The notes beneath the pieces were generated by a model. It had not been told where the DNA came from and made no database searches. It saw only the letters and a list, made by a program, of their open reading frames with translations. A stretch of DNA of 64,000 nucleotides from Saccharopolyspora hirsuta. Its GTDB lineage: Bacteria > Actinomycetota > Actinomycetes > Mycobacteriales > Pseudonocardiaceae. Both the position numbers and the translations under genes were made by a program. The DNA lies in NCBI RefSeq assembly GCF_008630535.1, contig NZ_VWPH01000009.1, positions 306,181 through 370,180 on the forward strand, read 5' to 3'. Positions 1-6,481 of this stretch are shown one piece after another (position 1 is the stretch's first letter; every line of letters starts with the position of its first letter).

Positions 1-33
1 CGGACGATCCGATCGCACCGCCGTGCTGACGCG

Positions 34-85
34 GGGGTCGTGAGTGCGTGAACCGGCTGGAGCCGGTCTTCGCACTCACGACCCC
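34..85. repeat. Long intergenic palindrome (CGTGAGTG family)
   Basis: Arms GGGGTCGTGAGTGCG and CGCACTCACGACCCC are perfectly complementary over 15 bp and enclose a second small palindrome, ACCGGCT/AGCCGGT. The stop codon of the small minus-strand gene (76-78) lies inside the right arm, so the hairpin could end its transcript. A related element with TCGTGAGTGGC arms lies at 10375-10420, so this is probably a dispersed REP-like family rather than a lone terminator. Confidence 0.8.
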
Positions 86-282
86 GAGTGGCCCTGGCCG
101 CAGAGGCGGTAGACCCAGCCCGCCTCGGGGGAGTAGTGGAGCTCGTAGTGGGTCTCGATCTTGGGCCCGTCGTGCAGGTGGATGTGCCGCAGCAGTCGGC
201 CCGCGACGGCTTCCGAATCCCGGAGGTCCTGCATCCGTCCGTCCAGCGGCCCGCCGACGAACCGCACGTTCCGGCTCGGCAT
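76..282 (-). CDS. Small hypothetical protein, 68 aa
   Basis: A short protein beginning MPSRNVRFVGGPLDG and rich in charged residues, with no membrane segment. The start at 282 is preferred over an upstream ATG at 300 because GGAGGAGG sits just before it. The N-terminus resembles small uncharacterised actinobacterial proteins with a VxFxGGPLDG opening (from memory of such families). No function can be assigned. The gene ends inside a strong palindrome that may be its terminator. Confidence 0.6.
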   Translation of the reverse strand: MPSRNVRFVGGPLDGRMQDLRDSEAVAGRLLRHIHLHDGPKIETHYELHYSPEAGWVYRLCGQGHSGS

Positions 283-299
283 GGCACCCTCCTCCCGCA

Positions 300-432
300 C
301 TGCTTACCCCGTCCGAGCCCAATCGTCCCCGATCCCGCCCCCGAAGCACCAGCGCGCGAACCGGTGGGTCGCCCGGCCGCAGGCCCGTCGGCGCCCCCAG
401 GTCCCCGCGATTTCAATGGAAATCGGAGGTCT
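300..432. other. Intergenic stretch with a partial palindrome, no gene seen
   Basis: No reading frame here looks coding. From about 411 it contains a half-palindrome of the TTTCAATGGAAATC type that runs into structured element copy 1. The rest is GC-rich leader upstream of the small minus-strand gene. Confidence 0.5.
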
Positions 433-703
433 GATTTCCATTGAGGTTTTTCCAGCCTCGTTCTGCGTGGCGGTGCCGGTGGCGGAACCTCAGCGCCCGC
501 CTGGCTGTGGGTGCCCTGACTTATGTATGCCAATACACGGCGTCAGGGCCGTCCTCGCCAGGCGAACGCTGAGAACCCGCAGCGGTGCAAGCTGCGAGGG
601 TGGGCTATGCGCCTAGCGGCGCATGCGACGACCTAACGACCGGTGCCGGTCGCCGTTCGCAGCTGCGGTCCACGGGCAGGATGAAAAAGCTCAACGAAAT
701 CGC
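433..703. repeat. Structured interspersed element, copy 1
   Basis: About 270 bp, matched by a second copy at 32140-32415. The ends form imperfect terminal inverted repeats of about 20 bp (left GATTTCCATTGAGG then TTTTTC; right GAAAAA then CTCAACGAAATC). Nested stems lie inside: CTCAGCG with CGCTGAG, CGCCTGG with CCAGGCG, CCCTGAC with GTCAGGG, TGCGCC with GGCGCA, GACCGG with CCGGTC, and AGCTGCGA with TCGCAGCT. Loops differ between copies while stems are kept. It has no credible reading frame. It could be a MITE, a REP-derived element or a structured RNA such as a stand-alone HEARO-like element; the last needs a covariance-model search. Confidence 0.7.
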
Positions 704-738
704 GGAAGTTCTCCTCAGATCGGACGTCCTGCCCACCT

Positions 739-772
739 CCGTCGGCGCGTCCGGCACCCGACATGCCGACGG
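739..772. terminator. Hairpin downstream of the PucR gene
   Basis: CCGTCGGC and GCCGACGG form a perfect 8-bp stem with an 18-base loop. There is no T-run, so a role as terminator of the minus-strand PucR gene is only possible. Confidence 0.3.
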
Positions 773-774
773 AT

Positions 775-834
775 GCAGTTTCAGTTGAAACTGCAGTTCC
801 CGCCCACGGCGGAACACAGTTTCAATTGAAACTG
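775..834. repeat. Paired palindromes GCAGTTTCARTTGAAACTGC, copy A
   Basis: Two palindromes built on TTTCARTTGAAA are centred 41 bp apart (784.5 and 825.5). The same pair with the same 41-bp spacing occurs at 31988-32048. Both pairs lie within about 100 bp of a copy of the 270-bp structured element. The last codons and stop of the PucR gene (822) lie inside the right palindrome. Confidence 0.75.
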
Positions 835-2315
835 CGGTCTGGTGCCCAGCGGAGGGCGAACCAGAGCTCCATGCGGGTCTCCGGGTCGGCGAGGTCCGCG
901 CCGAGGGCTCGCTCGGCCTGGCCGATGCGGTGGCGGACGCTGTTGCGGTGCACGCCGAGGGCGGTCGCCGTGCGCTCCCAGCTGCCGTGGTGCGCCAGCC
1001 AGGTCCGCAGCGTGTCGAGGAGTCCGCCCGGTTGCCGGTCCGGGTCCAGCGCGTGCAGCGGGGCGAGCACTTCGGCCGCGAACGCACCGGCCGCGCCCGG
1101 TGGGACCACTGCGGACAGTCCGGCGCTCTCGGCCACCACCGGACGGCCCAGGGATCTGGCCCGGTCCAGCAGGTTCTCGACCTCCCGCGCCGCGCTGGGC
1201 AGCGCGTCGGCCCGATGCGGCCGGGTCACCACCGGCAGCCAGCCCCGATCGCGCATCCCGGACAGGACTTCCGGCGCGGGAGCGGAACTGGTGACAGCGG
1301 TGAACCCGCCGTCGACGAGCTGGACCAGCGGTGTGCTCAGGTGCGTGCTCAACCAGTCGTGGTCGGCGACGTCGTCCGCCGCGCGGCGCCGCATCGATGT
1401 CCCGGCCACCACCCGGTATTCGCCGCCGGGCAGCAGCCGGGACAGCACGTCGGCTGGCGGAACGCTGTGCAGCAGCAGGGCCGTGGTGGCCGCGCTCAGC
1501 GGGGCGTCCCGGGCGCGACCGGCGAGTCCCAGCAGCCCGGCGCCGACCGCGACGATGGCCCGCTCGGTGGCGTCGAAGCGCCGTCGGCGGCCGAGGACGA
1601 GCAGGTGCGAGGCGGTCGCCTGCGGCGAAACGGGTTGTGCCAGCAGCGAAGTCCCGTCGGCGAGCTCGGTGGTGGCGCTGCGGATCCCGCGCCCCGCGCG
1701 CAGTTTCGCCAACAGGTCCGGCAGCTCGGCGGGCCACCGGGCGGGCGCGCCGTGCTCGGCCACGGCCTCGTCGTGCTGCCCGGCCAGCACGGCCCACGCG
1801 TCCAACTGCTGGGCGAGCTCCCGAACCAGCGGCCGCGAACCTTCGACGGAGGCTTTGATCAGCGCTTCGCGCGCCACCGCCACCCGCCGCTGGTCGCGCT
1901 GGGCGGCTTCCGCGAGCGCGACCGCGACCGCCCGGCTGATCGCCAGGAACGGAGTCCGCGGCGGCACCACCAGCAGCGGCAGGCCGTGCCGGACGCACGC
2001 TCCGCGCAAGGCCTCCGGAAGCGCTTCGTGCATCGGCGGGGTCACGCCGAAGCCGAGGGCGGTGATCCCGGCGTCCAGCAGCCCGCGGACGTACTCCTCG
2101 ACGTCCTCGGGCGCGTCGGCGAGGTTGACGCCCGCCGTGAGCAGCAGCTCGCCGCCCAGCAGGTACGGGCCGGGATCGTGCAGCTCGCTGACGTGCGCCC
2201 AGCGCACCGGGCGGTCCAGGGCGCCGGGGCGGAGGCTGTCGGTGACGACGTCCAGCGCCAGCGCGGTGTCCTCGACGACCGCCCGCAGCGGGATCGCGGT
2301 GAAGGCCGTGGTCAT
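822..2315 (-). CDS. PucR-family transcriptional regulator
   Basis: A 497-aa protein with the PucR layout: an N-terminal PucR domain of about 120 residues beginning IPLRAVVEDTALALDVV, a middle region, and a C-terminal helix-turn-helix (HGSWERTATALGVHRNSV). Members usually sense a small metabolite and control a divergent catabolic or uptake gene. It is divergent from a sodium/solute symporter and a ThDP enzyme, its likely targets, with a candidate operator at 2339-2355. The start could be ATG 2315 or GTG 2324; neither has a clear ribosome site. The C-terminal RSFN residues are encoded by repeat DNA, so the original end may have been replaced. Confidence 0.85.
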   Translation of the reverse strand: MTTAFTAIPLRAVVEDTALALDVVTDSLRPGALDRPVRWAHVSELHDPGPYLLGGELLLTAGVNLADAPEDVEEYVRGLLDAGITALGFGVTPPMHEALPEALRGACVRHGLPLLVVPPRTPFLAISRAVAVALAEAAQRDQRRVAVAREALIKASVEGSRPLVRELAQQLDAWAVLAGQHDEAVAEHGAPARWPAELPDLLAKLRAGRGIRSATTELADGTSLLAQPVSPQATASHLLVLGRRRRFDATERAIVAVGAGLLGLAGRARDAPLSAATTALLLHSVPPADVLSRLLPGGEYRVVAGTSMRRRAADDVADHDWLSTHLSTPLVQLVDGGFTAVTSSAPAPEVLSGMRDRGWLPVVTRPHRADALPSAAREVENLLDRARSLGRPVVAESAGLSAVVPPGAAGAFAAEVLAPLHALDPDRQPGGLLDTLRTWLAHHGSWERTATALGVHRNSVRHRIGQAERALGADLADPETRMELWFALRWAPDRSFN

Positions 2316-2338
2316 AACGGCCACAGAGTACGCCGAAC

Positions 2339-2355
2339 TGGGACGGATCGTCCCA
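2339..2355. promoter_or_regulatory. Candidate PucR operator
   Basis: TGGGACG-GAT-CGTCCCA is a perfect 7-bp inverted repeat with a 3-base spacer between the divergent PucR and symporter genes. Position and symmetry fit an operator; binding by this PucR is inferred. Confidence 0.45.
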
Positions 2356-2453
2356 TGTCGTCCGCCGTCGACCAGGACCTACGGTTTCCGGGAACAGCGG
2401 TGGCCCAGCTCACCGCCGTCGCTGCACAGCAGGATCTGCACAAGGAGGCCGCC

Positions 2454-3875
2454 GTGGTCGGTGACTACGCGGTGATCGCGCTCTACATCGCCGGGATGAT
2501 CGGCATCGGCTGGGTCGGCATGCGGCTGGCCCGCACCAAGAGCGACTACCTGGTCGCCGGGCGCCGCCTCGGCTGGTTCATGTACTCCGGCACGATGTCG
2601 GCGATCGTGCTCGGCGGGGCGTCCACCATCGGCGGCATCGGGCTCGGCTACACGCACGGCATCTCCGGCGCCTGGCTGGTGCTGACCATCGGCCTGGGCA
2701 TCCTCGCGCTGCACGCGTTCTTCGCGCGGCGGCTGGTGAAGCTGCGTGTCTACACCGTCTCCGAGATGCTCGACCTGCGCTACGGCGGCTCGTCGACGGT
2801 CATCGCGGGCGTGGTGATGTGGGGCTACACGCTGATGCTCACGGTCACCTCGACGCTGTCCTTCGCCACCGTCTTCCACGTGCTCTTCGGCGTGTCCAGC
2901 GCGATCGGCATCGCGATCGGCGGTTCGATCGTGGTGCTCTACTCGGTGCTCGGCGGCATGTGGTCGATCACCCTCACCGACATCGCGCAGTTCGTCATCA
3001 AGACCATCGGCATCCTGCTGGTCCTGCTGCCGATGTCGCTGGTCGCGGTGGGCGGCTTCGACGGCCTGGCGCAGCGGGTGCCGCCGGACTTCCTCGACCC
3101 CACCAGCATCGGCGGCGCCACGATCATCACCTACGTGCTGACCTACGGCTTCGGGCTGCTGATCGGCCAGGACATCTGGCAGCGGGTGTTCACCGCGCGC
3201 AGCCCGCGGGTGGCCACCGGCGGCGGGCTGGTCTCCGGCGCGTACTGCCTGGTGTACGGCTTCGCGGGTGCGCTGATCGGCACTGCGGCCAAGGTGCTCT
3301 ACCCGAACCTGGGCAACGCCGACGACGCGTTCGCCACCGTCGTCGCGAACCTGCTGCCGACCGGTGTCCGCGGCCTGGTGCTGGCCGCCGCGCTGTCGGC
3401 GCTGATGTCGACCTCCAGCGGCGCGCTCATCGCCTGCTCGACCGTGACCACCACCGACATCCTGGGCAGGCTGCGCGACAAGCCCGCGGACATCCGGACC
3501 AACCGGATCACGACCCTGGTGCTCGGCCTGCTGGCGATCGTCGTCGCGATGGCCGTCAACGACGTGGTCTCCGCGCTCACCGTCGCCTACAACATCCTGG
3601 TCGGCGGGCTGCTGGTGGCCATCCTCGGCGGCCTGGTGTGGAAGCGCGGCACCCGGGCCGGGGCGCTGGCCTCGATGGTGGTCGGATCGGTGGTGGTGAT
3701 CGTCTCCATGGCGGTGCACGGACTGCTCGCCAACGAGCCGATCTACTACGGTCTCGGCGCGAGCCTGGTCTGCTACGTGGTGGTCAGCCTGCTCACCCCG
3801 CGCACCGACCCGGCCGTGCTGGAGATGTGGAACGAGCGGCTCAGCGGGGCGGACGCCGAACCGGCGAACGCCTGA
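2454..3875 (+). CDS. Sodium:solute symporter (SSS family)
   Basis: A 473-aa integral membrane protein with about 13 hydrophobic segments and typical SSS stretches (GRRLGWFMYSGTMSAIVLG near residue 35; LSALMSTSSGALIACSTV in the second half). Such proteins import organic acids, amino acids or vitamins with sodium; the substrate cannot be read from sequence. The GTG at 2454 is chosen because AAGGAGG lies 5 bases upstream; an in-frame ATG at 2355 lacks this. It is divergent from PucR and 97 bp ahead of a ThDP enzyme, suggesting an imported 2-oxo acid or similar compound degraded by its neighbour (inference). Confidence 0.88.
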   Translation: MVGDYAVIALYIAGMIGIGWVGMRLARTKSDYLVAGRRLGWFMYSGTMSAIVLGGASTIGGIGLGYTHGISGAWLVLTIGLGILALHAFFARRLVKLRVYTVSEMLDLRYGGSSTVIAGVVMWGYTLMLTVTSTLSFATVFHVLFGVSSAIGIAIGGSIVVLYSVLGGMWSITLTDIAQFVIKTIGILLVLLPMSLVAVGGFDGLAQRVPPDFLDPTSIGGATIITYVLTYGFGLLIGQDIWQRVFTARSPRVATGGGLVSGAYCLVYGFAGALIGTAAKVLYPNLGNADDAFATVVANLLPTGVRGLVLAAALSALMSTSSGALIACSTVTTTDILGRLRDKPADIRTNRITTLVLGLLAIVVAMAVNDVVSALTVAYNILVGGLLVAILGGLVWKRGTRAGALASMVVGSVVVIVSMAVHGLLANEPIYYGLGASLVCYVVVSLLTPRTDPAVLEMWNERLSGADAEPANA

Positions 3876-3892
3876 CCGCGCTGGCCACCGCT

Positions 3893-3934
3893 CGTGAGCA
3901 CTTTCCGGTGCTATGGCACCAGAAAGTCCTCACG
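3893..3934. repeat. 42-bp palindrome (CGTGAG-ACTTT family), copy 1
   Basis: CGTGAGCACTTTC pairs with the right-hand GAAAGTCCTCACG around a GGTGC-TA-TGGCACC core. A 42-bp element of the same design lies at 19640-19681. It sits between the symporter and ThDP enzyme genes and may be a REP-like element that also acts as a transcript hairpin. Confidence 0.75.
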
Positions 3935-3972
3935 ACACCTGACCAGCGAGAACCTTCCCGGGAGGCAGTGGG

Positions 3973-5619
3973 ATGACCGACAGCAGGATCGGCGGCGACC
4001 TGGTGGTCGAGACGCTGCGCGCGCTCGGCGCCGAGACGGTGTTCGGCCTGCCCGGCCAGCACGCGCTCGGGCTGTTCGACGCGCTGCGCCGATCCCCGCT
4101 CCGGCTGATCAGCTCGCGCGTGGAGAACAACCTGGCCTTCGCCGCCGACGGCCACGCCCGCGCCCGGCTGGCCGCCGACCCGGCGGGCCCGGTGCCGGTC
4201 ACGCCGATGATCGTCTCGACCGGTCCGGGCGCGCTGCTGACCCTGGCGTCGCTGCAGGAGTCGCGGGCCGCGTCGGTGCCGGTGCTGGGCATCTCCAGCC
4301 AGGTCCCGGCGGCCGGGCTCGGCGGCGGCCGCCGCGGCTACCTGCACGAGCTGCCCGACCAGCAGGCCAGCTTCCGGGACGTGGTCAAGTCGGTGCACGT
4401 CGCGCGCACGGCCAGCCAGATCCCCGGCGCGGTGCGCGCGGCCTGGGAGTCGGCGGCCACCGCGCCGTACGGGCCGACGTGGGTGGAGATCCCGCAGGAC
4501 GTGCTGCTCGCCCCGGCGGGACTCCCGCCGATCACCTCCGCCACCGCCCGACCGGCACCGCTCGAACCGCTGCCGGAACTGGTCGACGAGGCCGCCCGCC
4601 TGCTGGCCGGAGCGGAGAACCCGGTGGTCCTGGCGGGCGGCGGCGCGGCCCGCGCCGGGGCCGGGCCGGAGCTGCTGGAGCTGGCCGAAGCGCTGCGGGC
4701 GCCGGTGCTGAGCACGTTCGGCGCCAAGGGCGTGTTCCCGTGGGAGCACCCGCTGTCCGGCCAGTCGTGGCTGGAGGACTGGCACAGCACCGAGTTCCTC
4801 GCCGACGCGGACGTGCTGCTCGTCGTCGGCTCCGGCCTCGGCGAGCTGACCAGCAACTACCACCGGTTCGCCCCGCGCGGCCGCCTGATCCAGGTCGAGG
4901 CGGACGCGGGCAAGCTCGAGTCGAACCACCCGGCGCTGGGCCTGCACGCCGACGCCAAGCTCGCCCTGTCCGCGCTGCTCCCGCGCATCCCGCGCCGCGA
5001 ACCCGACGGCCGCGCGGAGAAGGCGGTCGCCGACCTGCTGGAACGGGTCCGCGCCCGGCTGGCGGCGCAGGACCTGGAGCTGGAGCAGCGGCTCCTCGGC
5101 GAGGTGCGCGCGGCGCTGCCCGAGGGCACGCCGAGCTTCTGGGACATGACCATCCTCGGCTACTGGGCCTGGTCGGCCTGGAACGCCGACGGCGCCCCGA
5201 TGCACACGGCCCAGGGAGCTGGCGGCCTCGGCTTCGGCCTGCCCGCAGCGCTCGGCGCGGCGGCGACGGGCGGCCCGGCGCTGGCAGTGTCCGGCGACGG
5301 GGGAGCGATGTACGGCATCGCGGAGCTGGCCACGGCGGTCCAGCACGACCTGGACGTGACGTGGCTGATCGTCGACGACGGCGGCTACGGCATCCTCCGC
5401 GAATACCTCACCGACACCTTCGGCGAATCCACCGCGACCGAACTGACCAGGCCGAACTTCGTCACCCTGGCCGCGGCCTTCGGCATCCCCGCGGTGGAGA
5501 CGACCCCGGACCGCCTCCGCCAGGACCTGGCCGACGCCCTGACCACCCCGGGCCCCAGCGTCGTCGTCCTCCCGCAGCACCTCCGCCTCTTCGCCCCCAC
5601 CCACCCCGACCAGGACTGA
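3973..5619 (+). CDS. ThDP-dependent enzyme, acetolactate synthase-like
   Basis: A 548-aa protein with the three-domain fold of acetolactate synthase, benzoylformate decarboxylase and related enzymes. The N-terminal PYR domain has the expected catalytic Glu in SSRVENNLAFAADGHAR (about residue 51). The C-terminal PP domain has SGDGGAMYGIAELATA; the usual Asn-Asn about 27 residues on reads DDGGYGI, an atypical metal-binding loop. No regulatory subunit gene is nearby, so true branched-chain synthesis is unlikely. GGGAGG lies upstream of ATG 3973. With the PucR and symporter genes it may decarboxylate or ligate an imported 2-oxo acid (inference). Confidence 0.8.
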   Translation: MTDSRIGGDLVVETLRALGAETVFGLPGQHALGLFDALRRSPLRLISSRVENNLAFAADGHARARLAADPAGPVPVTPMIVSTGPGALLTLASLQESRAASVPVLGISSQVPAAGLGGGRRGYLHELPDQQASFRDVVKSVHVARTASQIPGAVRAAWESAATAPYGPTWVEIPQDVLLAPAGLPPITSATARPAPLEPLPELVDEAARLLAGAENPVVLAGGGAARAGAGPELLELAEALRAPVLSTFGAKGVFPWEHPLSGQSWLEDWHSTEFLADADVLLVVGSGLGELTSNYHRFAPRGRLIQVEADAGKLESNHPALGLHADAKLALSALLPRIPRREPDGRAEKAVADLLERVRARLAAQDLELEQRLLGEVRAALPEGTPSFWDMTILGYWAWSAWNADGAPMHTAQGAGGLGFGLPAALGAAATGGPALAVSGDGGAMYGIAELATAVQHDLDVTWLIVDDGGYGILREYLTDTFGESTATELTRPNFVTLAAAFGIPAVETTPDRLRQDLADALTTPGPSVVVLPQHLRLFAPTHPDQD

Positions 5620-5701
5620 CGGTAACCCGGTCGGCCGCGCGCATCGGATCTAGCATGGTGCGTCGCGGTCGACCCGACCGCGCGGGCGGAAGGATCCGGG
5701 C

Positions 5702-6265
5702 ATGGCGTACGCGGTTAGGCCCCTGGACGCCTCGACGTGGGCTGCGTTCGCCGAGCTCGTCGAGCGCAACAACGGGATCTTCGGCGGCTGCTGGTGCCTC
5801 GGTTTCCACCCGGAGCGCGGTCAGCGGGGGAGCGTTCGGCGCGAGATCAAGGAAGAACGGGTCCGCAGCGATCGCGCGCACGCCGCGCTCGTGCTCGACG
5901 ACGGCTCGGTGCAGGGGTGGTGCCAGTACGGCAGCCCCGAGGAGCTGCCGGGCATCAAGCACCGGCGCGAGTACGACAAGGACGCGCCACCGCTCCCGGA
6001 CTGGCGGATCACCTGCTGCTACGTCGACCCGAAGCACCGCGGCCAGGGCATCGCGCGGGCTGCGCTCGGCGGCGCGCTCGACCAGATCGCCCGGGCCGGT
6101 GGAGGTCTGGTCGAGGCGATCTCCGAGGTGACCACCGGCCGCGAGTCCCCGGCCCGGTTCCTGTTCAGCGCGACCGTCGAGCTCTTCGAGCAGTTCGGCT
6201 TCACCCGCGGTCGGCAGCTCGGCAAGCACGCGTGGCTCGTCAGCCGGACCGTAGACCCGGTGTGA
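5702..6265 (+). CDS. GNAT-family N-acetyltransferase
   Basis: A 187-aa GNAT protein. The acetyl-CoA loop is VDPKHRGQGIARAAL (about residues 111-125). The N-terminal NNGIFGGCWCLGFHPE is seen in a subgroup of uncharacterised bacterial acetyltransferases. A GGAAGG ribosome site precedes ATG 5702. It stands alone between the ThDP enzyme and helicase genes. The substrate is unknown. Confidence 0.85.
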   Translation: MAYAVRPLDASTWAAFAELVERNNGIFGGCWCLGFHPERGQRGSVRREIKEERVRSDRAHAALVLDDGSVQGWCQYGSPEELPGIKHRREYDKDAPPLPDWRITCCYVDPKHRGQGIARAALGGALDQIARAGGGLVEAISEVTTGRESPARFLFSATVELFEQFGFTRGRQLGKHAWLVSRTVDPV

Positions 6266-6481
6266 TCAGGGGATTTCGGCTCAGAGCTCTTCGAGCGCGC
6301 CGCGCCGGCCGGCTCCGACCGGGCGCAGCGGGCCAGCGCGGGGAAGCGTTCCGGATCCGCGCCCAGCACCCACCACCTCGCGATGCACGGCGAGTGATCA
6401 TCGGGGCCCGGTCCGGAGGTTCGTGGCTTCTGCCACCCCGGGTCGATTCGGCCGGAGTTGTGCAGGGACGATGGGGGGACG

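Noticed and set aside
930..2453. Long 5' extension of the symporter frame
   Set aside because: It runs antisense through PucR; the GTG at 2454 has a strong ribosome site and matches the family N-terminus.
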